The notes: generated from the sequence alone by a model not told the origin. A stretch of DNA of 5,446 nucleotides from an uncultured Bacteroidota bacterium (GCA_903851455.1 CAINOM010000292.1:1-5446), one strand, 5' to 3'. Positions 1 through 5,446 are shown, numbered from the stretch's first letter. Translations and numbers: made by a program.

Positions 1-464
1 ACTGCACGAAAAAAGTAACGGACAAGGAAGCAAATGACATCATAGATGATTATGCCAAAAAATTTGACCTGGCAGATCATCTGAAAAAATTCCCCGCGCA
101 GCTCTCTGGCGGCCAGCGCCAGCGCGTGAGCATTCTGCAGCAGGTACTCACCGGCAACAAATTTATCTTGCTAGATGAGCCCTTCTCCGGCCTTGACCCC
201 ATAATGAAAGACAAGGTGGATGAACTCCTCATCCAGATCGCTAACCTGGATGAAGAGAGCACCCTCATTATCGTGAGCCATGACATTATCAACACACTTG
301 CGCTAAGTGATACCGCCTTCATACTGGCCTGTGAAAAAGGCAAGGATGGCGCTACCATTAAGGAAGTGATCGATCTTATGGAACTTGGCTTTGCGTGGAA
401 CCCCAACATTAAGGCAGACCACAATTTCCACGACCTTGTGCACCAGATAAAGGAGAAGATATAG
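1..464 (+). CDS. ABC transporter ATP-binding protein, C-terminal part (5' end outside window)
   Basis: This is the nucleotide-binding subunit of an ABC transporter, which hydrolyses ATP in the cytoplasm to drive a membrane permease. The frame is open from base 3, giving 153 visible residues up to TAG at 462-464. In order they show the ABC signature LSGGQRQRVSI (visible residues 34-44), Walker B FILLDEP with the catalytic Glu (54-60), the D-loop SGLD (62-65) and the switch histidine in VSHD (His93). The Walker A and Q-loop half lies upstream of the window. A tail of about 50 residues after the H-switch has no motif I recognise. The substrate cannot be told from this part; importer-type ATPases such as the nitrate/sulfonate or polyamine groups are possible. 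The gene converges on the next one with 21 nt between stop codons. Family assignment is certain; the transported substrate is unknown. Confidence 0.95.
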   Translation, partial: CTKKVTDKEANDIIDDYAKKFDLADHLKKFPAQLSGGQRQRVSILQQVLTGNKFILLDEPFSGLDPIMKDKVDELLIQIANLDEESTLIIVSHDIINTLALSDTAFILACEKGKDGATIKEVIDLMELGFAWNPNIKADHNFHDLVHQIKEKI

Positions 465-485
465 TGTGCTGGTACACCGGCTTAC

Positions 486-881
486 TTAGTCGCCAAATGG
501 CGCTATTTTCATTTCTTCACCTTTCAGTGCGTAATGCAGATTCTGCAGCTGGTGCAGGTTTCTGATGTCCATAAAGTAGATCACAGGCTCGCCATCGCGG
601 CTTAGCAATGAGATGTAACCATTGCTAAATTCAAGGAAGTAGATGTGATCGTCTACACCGATCTTAAACCGGCCAAAATCATTAAACCCACAACTATCTT
701 TCAATAATTCCGTTGTTAAAGCTACAGGCTTAATATCTGCGGTCTGTATTTTCATTGTCTTTCCTTTGGTAGTTAATACCTCAGCGCTGCCACTGTCTCC
801 ATCGCCATTTATAGCCTTTATCATAGCAATTGCGCCTTCAATGTCCACATAATTTCCAATTCTAAATTCAAGAGCTTTCAT
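486..881 (-). CDS. Small Bacteroidota protein of unknown function (RIGNYV ... HQLQNLHYALKGEE type)
   Basis: This is a 131-residue soluble protein without signal peptide or membrane segment. It opens with MKALEFRIGNYV and ends with IRNLHQLQNLHYALKGEEM. I recognise this pairing (an N-terminal LRIGNYV-like motif and a C-terminal HELQNLYFALTGEEL-like motif) from many small uncharacterised proteins in Bacteroidota genomes and their prophages; I know no assigned function. The middle part, KPVALTTELLKDSCGF, resembles the conserved 'I.P..LT...L...GF' stretch of the same group. The start at 881 is chosen because RIGNYV normally lies close to the N-terminus. An ATG at 911 in the same frame would add ten residues (MPVLLTKKKC), but that ATG sits inside the hairpin at 904-919. 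The gene stands alone on the minus strand, convergent with the ABC gene. An accessory or phage-derived origin is inferred only. Confidence 0.75.
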   Translation of the reverse strand: MKALEFRIGNYVDIEGAIAMIKAINGDGDSGSAEVLTTKGKTMKIQTADIKPVALTTELLKDSCGFNDFGRFKIGVDDHIYFLEFSNGYISLLSRDGEPVIYFMDIRNLHQLQNLHYALKGEEMKIAPFGD

Positions 882-903
882 GCATTTCTTTTTCGTTAAC
901 AAT

Positions 904-926
904 ACCGGCATGTTCCGGTTTTTTTT
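904..926 (+). terminator. Intrinsic terminator-like hairpin with T-run, reading on the plus strand
   Basis: The stem ACCGG (904-908) pairs with CCGGT (915-919) across a 6-nt loop and is followed at once by eight T (919-926). This is the usual form of a factor-independent terminator for plus-strand transcription, although the stem is only 5 bp. No plus-strand gene ends just before it. The nearest is the ABC ATPase gene, whose stop lies 440 nt upstream with the minus-strand gene in between. It may stop read-through from that gene. On the minus strand the same hairpin would fall in the leader of the 486-881 gene and lacks a T-run. Confidence 0.45.
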
Positions 927-1077
927 ACAACGGGTGCATGGTCAAACAGCTAAGAATTAAAACAATGCCAAAGCCATAGAATGGTCCGTGCTTTAACGAA
1001 ACCTACATCTGCATTTTAACAACTTAAAAGAAATTACGGAATACCGAATAGTGTGGTAATTTAGCAGGAAGAGCCCT

Positions 1078-1265
1078 TTGGAAATCCCAGATTCTGACCG
1101 ATATGATTTAAATAAAAGGGCGCAGATTAGTAGCTATTTGTACTCAAGGTACGACCAAGCACCCATAAACATCAAATAGACTACGCCTGCGCTTTCTTTT
1201 AAATGCAGTGTATCCCTGATGTTGGTTAAAGTGGTCGTTTTAGAGTACCAGGATATGAACAATAA
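1078..1265 (+). repeat. Left arm of an imperfect inverted repeat pair
   Basis: Read on the plus strand, this segment matches the reverse complement of about 1446-1620. Identity is perfect over 23 nt (1143-1165 against 1539-1561) and over 13 nt (1180-1192 against 1512-1524). Patchy matches extend both ways. Outward, CGCAG.TT.GTA at 1121-1132 and TTGGAAA at 1078-1084 recur in the other arm. Inward, GATGTT (1218-1223) and GGTCGTTTT (1233-1241) recur with equal 9-nt spacing. Small indels separate the blocks, so this is an old duplication and not a fresh transposon end. I saw no target-site duplication. The outer boundary is approximate. Confidence 0.75.
1134..1265 (-). pseudogene. Possible decayed coding remnant in the left repeat arm
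   Basis: On the minus strand 43 codons stay open from 1265 to a TAG at 1134-1136. The middle reads LHLKESAGVVYLMFMGAWSYLE. The other repeat copy, read on the plus strand, gives HGAGVVFYLMLGAWSYLE, so both copies encode the shared peptide GAWSYLE in the same relative frame. Just after it this copy has lost about 2 nt relative to the other, which fits a frameshift in a dying copy. Upstream the same frame continues through a TAG at 1266-1268 into 63 further open codons (1269-1457) without an ATG. I do not recognise the protein family. Because the DNA is a repeat, part of the shared peptide follows automatically from DNA identity, so the coding claim is tentative. Confidence 0.3.
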
Positions 1266-1445
1266 CTAACTTTTCTTCTTTATTTCTATTAGCTCTGCTG
1301 CTATATTCTCATCCGAAAATAAATTTTGAGTAGCTGAGTTAAAGATCAAATAAAGTTTGAAAAACAATCCGAAAAGGGAGAAAATTTCACGCAAAAAAAA
1401 TGTAGATGAAACTCTAATAAACTGATTACCTTTGACTTGAGAATT

Positions 1446-1620
1446 ATTCCCCTGTTTTCACAAAAACGACCAATTAAAAAAACATCTGGGTAATACTTGC
1501 TTGCAGACATGGCGCAGGCGTAGTGTTTTACTTGATGTTGGGTGCTTGGTCGTACCTTGAGAACAGTAATCATTACCAACCTGCGCTATTTTTATTACAT
1601 CCCCTGCGCATGCTTTCCAA
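1446..1620 (-). repeat. Right arm of the imperfect inverted repeat pair
   Basis: This is the partner of the left arm in opposite orientation. The identical blocks are 1539-1561 (23 nt) and 1512-1524 (13 nt). Between them this arm lacks 3 nt and carries 3 extra nt relative to the left arm. Similarity continues to the TTGGAAA counterpart at 1614-1620, where it fades. The two arms enclose about 180 bp of unrelated A/T-rich sequence and could in principle fold into one long imperfect hairpin when single-stranded. Other copies elsewhere in the genome cannot be tested here. Confidence 0.75.
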
Positions 1621-1714
1621 TCTGTTAAAGTCAATACCTGGCGAAATGAGTTCAGCATGGCTCAAAATTTGCCCACATATCGCGCATTACGTCATCGGTA
1701 TAGCGAGCGCATAA
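1478..1714 (+). pseudogene. Possible coding remnant in and beyond the right repeat arm
   Basis: A plus-strand frame is open from just after TAA at 1475-1477 to TAA at 1712-1714. It has no ATG at its beginning; GTG at 1523 would give 63 residues. It carries the GAWSYLE peptide shared with the other repeat copy and runs on through HPLRMLSNLLKSIPGEMSSA, part of which lies beyond the recognisable repeat. It looks like the less damaged copy, but it is short, has no convincing start and matches no family I know. A chance open frame remains quite possible. Confidence 0.25.
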
Positions 1715-1765
1715 ACGGCAAAATAACTCAACTGGTCAAAGCCTTCATTATTCCCGATTAGTAAA

Positions 1766-1773
1766 TACCTTTA
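1766..1773 (+). promoter_or_regulatory. Possible Bacteroidota -7 promoter box
   Basis: TACCTTTA matches the TAnnTTTG consensus at all positions but the last and lies 21 nt before the ATG at 1795. That spacing is close to the one for the better box in front of accD. I see no clear TTTG-type -33 element, so support is modest. Confidence 0.35.
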
Positions 1774-1794
1774 CGCTGCCCTAAATACGTACTG

Positions 1795-2424
1795 ATGAAG
1801 AAATACTTACTACTCGTTATTGCTGTTGTACTTTGGTCAGCGACATTCGCGCAGCAGGCGGACTCAGTTACCAGTCATAAAAAGAAACATGCAAAACCCG
1901 CTAAGCCGCCGGTATGCTACATTGGTTTTAGCACAGGGGTTGACAATCCTCCCGGTGTATTTGGTCTTGACTTCAATATCCGTGTTGCAAAGTTTATAAC
2001 GCTTGATGTTGGCGCAGGGCCCGGCACATGGGGCAACAAACTCTACCTCGGCGGTAAGTACTATCTTAAAGAACCACACCGCGGCTGGGCGCTTGCAGGT
2101 GGATTTACATTCAGTTCGGGCGAAGAAAATGTAAAGCTGCACCTGTCTACGATCAATGGCGTTGAAAAAGTATCCATGTCGCTGAAACCGGTGGACAATG
2201 CATTTATTGCTGTTTACCACTACTGGACACTGGGAAAAAAATATAACCGTGTATTTGTCGACTTCGGCAAGTCTGTCGCTTTGCGCCCCCCGCACTACCA
2301 TGAGCTCTATGGAGACCCGATCACCGACCAGGCCAGAGACCGTATCCGTAGCCTGAGCCCGGGCGGATTTTTAGGCGGCCTGATGTTTGGAGCCGGCCTA
2401 TCATTTGGCTTGTATCGAAAATGA
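1795..2424 (+). CDS. Secreted or outer-membrane protein of unknown function
   Basis: This is a 209-residue protein with a clear N-terminal signal peptide: MKKY, a hydrophobic core LLLVIAVVLW, then SATFA with probable cleavage after Ala19 before QQ. There is no lipobox cysteine. A short basic, proline-rich linker follows (HKKKHAKPAKPP, residues 28-39). The mature part alternates glycine, aromatic and polar residues in beta-strand-like stretches (GLDFNIRVAKFITLDVGAG, YLGGKYYLK, GWALAGGFTF) and ends MFGAGLSFGLYRK. That is compatible with a small outer-membrane beta-barrel or a beta-rich periplasmic protein. I do not recognise a named family. The start is the only ATG preceding the signal peptide. 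It is codirectional with accD, but the 96-nt gap contains a strong -7 box, so it is probably a separate unit. Confidence 0.8.
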   Translation: MKKYLLLVIAVVLWSATFAQQADSVTSHKKKHAKPAKPPVCYIGFSTGVDNPPGVFGLDFNIRVAKFITLDVGAGPGTWGNKLYLGGKYYLKEPHRGWALAGGFTFSSGEENVKLHLSTINGVEKVSMSLKPVDNAFIAVYHYWTLGKKYNRVFVDFGKSVALRPPHYHELYGDPITDQARDRIRSLSPGGFLGGLMFGAGLSFGLYRK

Positions 2425-2487
2425 CCAAAACCATAGCTAAAAGGGCTAATATTGGCAATTTAACCTTATCCTTTTAGGCAATTAACG

Positions 2488-2495
2488 TATCTTTG
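2488..2495 (+). promoter_or_regulatory. Bacteroidota -7 promoter box for accD-smpB
   Basis: TATCTTTG is an exact match to TAnnTTTG and continues GCCGTC, a common context for such boxes. It ends 25 nt before the accD ATG, which would give a short A-rich leader of about 20 nt. The upstream -33 element is not obvious. Confidence 0.6.
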
Positions 2496-2520
2496 CCGTC
2501 TGTTTGAAAAAAAACAATCT

Positions 2521-3393
2521 ATGTCATCAACCTGGTTTCGTCGCAATAAAAAAGGCATACTTACCACCACCGAAGAAAAAAAGGAGACCCCCGACGGATT
2601 ATGGCACAAATGTCCACAATGTAAGGCTACCAGCACTGTAAAGGAACTGCATGATAACCTGTATGTGTGCAAGGAGTGCGGCTACCACAACCGAATCAAT
2701 TCAGCCGAATATTTCGAGATCCTTTTTGACAATAACGAATACAAATTACTGTTTGAAAATATAGCTCCAAAAGACTTCCTTGGCTTTGTGGACATGAAGC
2801 CATACGATGAGCGCCTGCTGGAAGCACAAAAGAGCACCGGGCTGAAGGATGCCATGACCGTGGGAGAAGGAAAGCTGAACGGAATGGGATTTGTGATCGC
2901 ATGCATGAATTTCAATTTCATCGGCGGCTCTATGGGATCTGTAGTAGGTGAAAAGATTAGCAGGGCTATTGATCATTGTATCGCGAACAAACTGCCGCTG
3001 ATGGTCATTTCCAAGTCGGGAGGTGCACGTATGATGGAAAGCGCTTTCTCGCTCATGCAGATGGCCAAGACGGCCGCGAAGCTGACTCAGCTGGCCAAGG
3101 CACAGCTGCCCTATATTTCGCTGATGACGGACCCTACAACGGGCGGCGTTACTGCATCATACGCCATGCTGGGAGATATAAACATCGCTGAGCCAAATGC
3201 GCTCATTTGTTTTGCCGGTCCCCGCGTGATAAAAGAGACCATTAAGAAAGACCTGCCTGCAGGCTTCCAGCGCTCAGAATTCCTGCTGGAGCATGGCTTC
3301 CTTGATTATATTGCTGACCGGAAAACGCTGAAGTACCGCTTGGGATTAGCGATCGAATGGTTCACAAAGGAAAACACTTTAATGGCTCAGTAG
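2521..3393 (+). CDS. accD: Acetyl-CoA carboxylase carboxyltransferase subunit beta
   Basis: With AccA this subunit forms the carboxyltransferase of acetyl-CoA carboxylase. It moves the carboxyl group from carboxybiotin on AccB to acetyl-CoA and yields malonyl-CoA, the committed step of fatty-acid synthesis in the cytoplasm. The 290 residues cover the whole family length (E. coli has 304). An N-terminal four-cysteine zinc finger is intact (Cys31, Cys34, Cys50, Cys53). The crotonase-fold carboxyltransferase domain follows, with [11 protein letters not shown] (135-145), the oxyanion-hole stretch [10 protein letters not shown] (164-173), [11 protein letters not shown] (203-213), [14 protein letters not shown] (224-237) and [15 protein letters not shown] (248-262). 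[10 protein letters not shown], where E. coli has SASGGARMQE, is a form I associate with Bacteroidota. The start ATG follows an A-rich leader without a Shine-Dalgarno site. smpB follows closely on the same strand. accA and the biotin carboxylase genes are not in the window. Confidence 0.97.
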   Translation: MSSTWFRRNKKGILTTTEEKKETPDGLWHKCPQCKATSTVKELHDNLYVCKECGYHNRINSAEYFEILFDNNEYKLLFENIAPKDFLGFVDMKPYDERLLEAQKSTGLKDAMTVGEGKLNGMGFVIACMNFNFIGGSMGSVVGEKISRAIDHCIANKLPLMVISKSGGARMMESAFSLMQMAKTAAKLTQLAKAQLPYISLMTDPTTGGVTASYAMLGDINIAEPNALICFAGPRVIKETIKKDLPAGFQRSEFLLEHGFLDYIADRKTLKYRLGLAIEWFTKENTLMAQ

Positions 3394-3414
3394 CTTAATG
3401 CTCAATGACTCAAT

Positions 3415-3921
3415 TTGAGTTTGCTAAACATTCAGTTTTTTCCGTCACGGAAAAATAAAAATACCCCTTCACCTTTGATAGAAAATGTTTTCATAAAGAA
3501 CCGTCCTGCGACATTTGAGTATGCCATCGAAGACCGGCTGAAGGCCGGCATTATGCTCACTGGTTCTGAAATCAAATCGATCCGCAACGGTAAGGTTAGC
3601 TTCAACGACAGCTACTGTCTTTTTGTGGATGGCGAGCTCTGGATAAAAAGCCTCTATATAGCCGAATATGTGAATGCCGGCTATGCCGGGCACATTCCCG
3701 TTCATGACCGCAAGCTGTTGTTGCAGAAGAAAGAACTAAAAAAATGGCAGGGGAAAGTGAAAGAAAAGGGTTACACCATAGTGCCTTTAAATATCTTCAT
3801 TAACGAAAAAGGTTATGCCAAGGTGGAAATAGGCCTGGGTAAGGGCAAAAACCTGCATGATAAACGCGAAAGCATCAAATCAAAAGATGTGGAGCGCGAA
3901 ATGAAGCGATACCTAAAGTAA
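3415..3921 (+). CDS. smpB: SsrA (tmRNA)-binding protein SmpB, non-ATG start
   Basis: SmpB binds tmRNA and brings it to ribosomes stalled on broken mRNA, the trans-translation rescue system. Numbered from 3415, the OB-fold core begins at ENVFIKNRPATFEY (about residue 23). It shows GIMLTGSEIKSIRNGKVSFNDSY (45-67), DRKLLLQKKEL (98-108) and GYTIVPLNIFINEKGYAKVEIGLGKGK (about 119-145), then the basic C-terminal tail DKRESIKSKDVEREMKRYLK that enters the decoding site. All are complete. The frame has no ATG before the core. A TGA at 3406-3408 closes it upstream, leaving TTG at 3415, 3421 or 3475. The listed start is the longest. TTG at 3475 would give 148 residues, closer to the usual SmpB length, and has a more A-rich leader. 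The gene lies 21 nt after accD, probably in the same operon. Confidence 0.95.
   Translation: MSLLNIQFFPSRKNKNTPSPLIENVFIKNRPATFEYAIEDRLKAGIMLTGSEIKSIRNGKVSFNDSYCLFVDGELWIKSLYIAEYVNAGYAGHIPVHDRKLLLQKKELKKWQGKVKEKGYTIVPLNIFINEKGYAKVEIGLGKGKNLHDKRESIKSKDVEREMKRYLK
3437..3455. promoter_or_regulatory. 19-bp perfect palindrome at the accD-smpB junction
   Basis: Nine-base arms TTTTTCCGT and ACGGAAAAA flank a single central C. In RNA it could form an 8-bp hairpin with a 3-nt loop. No T-run follows on either strand, so it is not an ordinary terminator. If smpB starts at 3475 it lies in the leader or intercistronic RNA; if smpB starts at 3415 it lies inside the coding sequence. Operator, mRNA processing site or chance A/T symmetry are all open. 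Confidence 0.45.
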
Positions 3922-3924
3922 ATC

Positions 3925-5253
3925 TTACTCCACTTCCTCAGTAAACACTATCCCGTGATGGGTGAGTTCTGTAAGCACCGGGCGGTATATGGATGCCATT
4001 ATAGGCAGGATAACACCGGTAGGCGGCTTGATCTTCTTAGTGAGCACCATGCGGGCCAGAATGGCTATCGGGAGGCCAACTGTCTTGGCCATCGCAGAGT
4101 ATTCCCTGTTCTCGCCCTTTATTACCATGGAACTGGTCAACTTTATTTTCCGGTCCTTGTGCATGTATTCTATTTCATGCTGCATAGCCACCATATCCTT
4201 TTCGAGAGACGCCATCTTCCATTTGTCGAGGAGCAGCTCAAGCAACACATCAGCCGAAGAGAACTTACCGGGTTTTAGTGATATTTCCTCAAAAAGGCCC
4301 AGCCATTGCAACATCGATATTACCTTATCGTCTTCATCTACCCCCAGTAGCCTGGCAACATGCTGCTGAAGCGTACCCTTATCTTTAAAACCGGTCCTTT
4401 CTTTGAGCAATGATGCATAAGTATACCCCTTGGTGTCAAAAGCATCGTCCTGGTTAGTAAGGCCTAAAGTAATTATTGCATTCCACCCTTTACAAAAAGA
4501 GGGATGGCGCAGTGTGGCACGCATAAACGTCTTGATATCCGGTACATCATATATATCCAGGTACCTGAGCGAGTCCCGGTTGGGATAATAAGCCAGCATA
4601 CCGAGATCGTCCACTTTTACCTTTTTATTGTGCTCAAACATTTTTTCGTAAGGCACTTCTACATGCTTGCCGGCGCTAAGATATTTTGCGCCGCCAAAGC
4701 CGGCTGTGATCACGTTCCTGGGGTTCCAGCTAAATTTATAATGCCATGGATTGTTGTCGCTCTCTGGCGCTATAAGCCCGCCGCAATAAGATTTGAAACT
4801 GATAATGGTTCCGGCTACACGATGAATACTATGAATTATTTTGTTAGCGGTCATGTGGTCGATACCCGGGTCGAGCCCCATCTCGCACATGAACATAAGG
4901 CCGGCTTCTTTTACCGCCTTATCCATCTCCCGCATTTCGTCGGAAATATAAGACGATGTAATAAGATTTTTTTTATGTTTCAGGCAGTCCTTAGCAAGGT
5001 GAATGTGAAGATGTGGCGGCATCAGCGAGATCACGATATCGGCACGCTTCACTAATGGCTCTCTGTCCGATGCTTTAGAAATGTCAATTACTGCCGCTTC
5101 CGCATATGGACTTTTCTTTATCTTTTCTGCAATAGCGTTTTCGTCACCATCAGCCACTATGACCTTCCACTTATTCCGTGGAGCATGCGTTAGAAGATAT
5201 TGAATAAGAAAAATTGATGATTTACCGGCACCGGCAATCAATATTGTCTGCAT
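3925..5253 (-). CDS. Saccharopine dehydrogenase family protein (likely NADP+, L-glutamate-forming)
   Basis: Enzymes of this family interconvert saccharopine and L-glutamate plus 2-aminoadipate semialdehyde in lysine metabolism, using NAD(P). The 442 residues are close to yeast Lys9 length. An N-terminal Rossmann fold opens ILIAGAGKSS (residues 4-13, GxGxxS nucleotide loop) and continues with VIVADGD (31-37) at the end of the second strand and ISLMPPHLH (75-83). The substrate-domain landmarks are EMGLDPGIDHM (124-134) and YCGGLIAPESDNNPWHYKFS (156-175), followed by WNPRNV; these match the CGGL.AP...NP..YKFSW pattern of Lys9/AASS-type enzymes. In Bacteroidota a catabolic role in lysine breakdown is plausible, but no partner gene (lysine-ketoglutarate reductase, aminoadipate semialdehyde dehydrogenase) is visible, so exact specificity is inferred. 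The gene ends 3 nt from smpB in convergent orientation. The start ATG at 5253 begins directly with the Rossmann strand. Confidence 0.92.
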   Translation of the reverse strand: MQTILIAGAGKSSIFLIQYLLTHAPRNKWKVIVADGDENAIAEKIKKSPYAEAAVIDISKASDREPLVKRADIVISLMPPHLHIHLAKDCLKHKKNLITSSYISDEMREMDKAVKEAGLMFMCEMGLDPGIDHMTANKIIHSIHRVAGTIISFKSYCGGLIAPESDNNPWHYKFSWNPRNVITAGFGGAKYLSAGKHVEVPYEKMFEHNKKVKVDDLGMLAYYPNRDSLRYLDIYDVPDIKTFMRATLRHPSFCKGWNAIITLGLTNQDDAFDTKGYTYASLLKERTGFKDKGTLQQHVARLLGVDEDDKVISMLQWLGLFEEISLKPGKFSSADVLLELLLDKWKMASLEKDMVAMQHEIEYMHKDRKIKLTSSMVIKGENREYSAMAKTVGLPIAILARMVLTKKIKPPTGVILPIMASIYRPVLTELTHHGIVFTEEVE

Positions 5254-5294
5254 ATTCTATTGTCAAAAAAATGTAAAAACCAATATAACTTCAC

Positions 5295-5302
5295 CAAAGT
5301 TA
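5295..5302 (-). promoter_or_regulatory. Bacteroidota -7 promoter box for the saccharopine dehydrogenase gene
   Basis: The minus strand reads TAACTTTG, an exact TAnnTTTG match, 41 nt before the ATG. It lies in the 121-bp divergent spacer between this gene and the partial gene at 5375. A clear -33 element is not seen. Confidence 0.5.
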
Positions 5303-5374
5303 CTAGTATTGTCGAATAATTTCATAACGCTTTTTTACCTATATTTTTAATCAATTCATAAAATACTTAATAAC

Positions 5375-5446
5375 ATGAATGTAATATGGAAGGCTGAAGA
5401 CATCTCTGTAGAAATCATTAACAATACCTCTGTTAACACAATGGGC
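5375..5446 (+). CDS. N-terminus of a gene cut by the window end; possibly a hotdog-fold (PaaI-type) thioesterase
   Basis: An ATG at 5375 opens 24 codons that stay open to the last base. The peptide starts MNVIWKAEDISVEIINN and continues TSVNTMG. The 'N.....NTM' pattern near residue 20 resembles the start of Bacteroidota PaaI/MenI-like acyl-CoA thioesterases, where a stretch like NTMVEHLGI follows. That comparison is from memory and rests on few residues, so function is tentative. The leader is very A/T-rich; TATATTTT at 5340-5347 is a loose candidate -7 box. It is divergent from the saccharopine dehydrogenase gene. Confidence 0.6.
   Translation, partial: MNVIWKAEDISVEIINNTSVNTMG

Larger units (their letters stand above)
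912..1794. other. Long region without an intact gene
   Basis: Nearly 900 bp separate the small minus-strand gene from the signal-peptide protein gene. The region is AT-rich with many homopolymer runs. Bases 927 to about 1077 hold nothing I can name. From about 1078 to 1620 lie two inverted, diverged copies of one repeat with an A/T-rich spacer of about 180 bp, listed separately. Bases 1715-1794 lead into the next gene and contain a possible -7 box. I looked for tRNA-like cloverleaf ends, CRISPR-like regular repeats, integron attC sites and transposase motifs and found none convincing. Confidence 0.6.

Noticed and set aside
77..424. Minus-strand open frame of 115 codons
   Set aside because: Antisense to the ABC ATPase, whose plus frame carries all family motifs.
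468..481. Possible hairpin GCTGG-TACA-CCGGC between the two convergent genes as a bidirectional terminator
   Set aside because: Stem is only 5 bp with one G-T pair and no T-run follows on either strand.
1134..1570. Intact insertion sequence bounded by the inverted repeats
   Set aside because: The enclosed sequence is too short for a transposase, has none of its motifs, and no target-site duplication was seen; only a degenerate or non-autonomous element would fit.
1346..1579. Minus-strand open frame of 77 codons (starts MVMITVLKVRPS)
   Set aside because: Lies over the repeat arm and spacer, no family motif, and in a different frame from the one supported by the comparison of the two repeat copies.
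1078..1620. Integron attC site, CRISPR or tRNA in the repeat region
   Set aside because: There are only two copies in inverted orientation, no regular spacing, no attC core-site pair that I could place, and no cloverleaf.
1864..2301. Minus-strand open frame of 145 codons
   Set aside because: Shadow of the signal-peptide protein gene; composition is unprotein-like and it has no recognisable motif.
2425..2487. Terminator after the signal-peptide protein gene (TAGC...GCTA at about 2434-2448)
   Set aside because: The stem is 4 bp without a T-run.
3962..5055. Plus-strand open frames (107, 135 and 183 codons)
   Set aside because: All are antisense to the saccharopine dehydrogenase gene, which is complete and motif-bearing.

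Overview
The window looks like chromosomal DNA from a member of the Bacteroidota, probably the Chitinophagaceae/Sphingobacteriia side. Three things point there. Promoter-like boxes match the Bacteroidota -7 consensus TAnnTTTG (TATCTTTG before accD, TAACTTTG before the saccharopine dehydrogenase gene). Starts have A-rich leaders rather than clear Shine-Dalgarno sites. AccD carries [10 protein letters not shown] and SmpB carries GELWIKSLYIAEY, forms I associate with this phylum. This is inference from recognised motifs; no database search was possible.

Layout, left to right. (1) 1-464, +: the C-terminal half of an ABC-transporter ATPase, cut by the window edge. (2) 486-881, -: a small Bacteroidota-type protein of unknown function, convergent with the ATPase gene. 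A hairpin plus T-run beyond its 5' end looks like a plus-strand terminator. (3) 912-1794: nearly 900 bp with no intact gene. It holds two diverged copies of one repeat in inverted orientation (about 1078-1265 and 1446-1620). Their best block is 23 of 23 identical, and each copy has an open frame encoding a shared GAWSYLE peptide, so they look like decayed coding remnants. (4) 1795-2424, +: a secreted or outer-membrane protein of unknown function. (5) 2521-3393, +: accD, carboxyltransferase beta subunit of acetyl-CoA carboxylase. (6) about 3415-3921, +: smpB, the tmRNA-binding trans-translation factor, with no in-frame ATG start and a 19-bp palindrome in its 5' part. (7) 3925-5253, -: a saccharopine dehydrogenase-family enzyme ending 3 nt from smpB. 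(8) 5375-5446, +: the first 24 codons of a gene running off the window, possibly a hotdog-fold thioesterase.

The genes do not form one pathway. accD (fatty-acid synthesis) and smpB (ribosome rescue) are probably co-transcribed housekeeping genes. The saccharopine dehydrogenase belongs to lysine metabolism and has its own divergent promoter region shared with the last partial gene. I see no CRISPR array, tRNA, rRNA, intact transposase or recognisable defence system. The only part that ordinary genes do not explain is the inverted-repeat region at 1078-1714.
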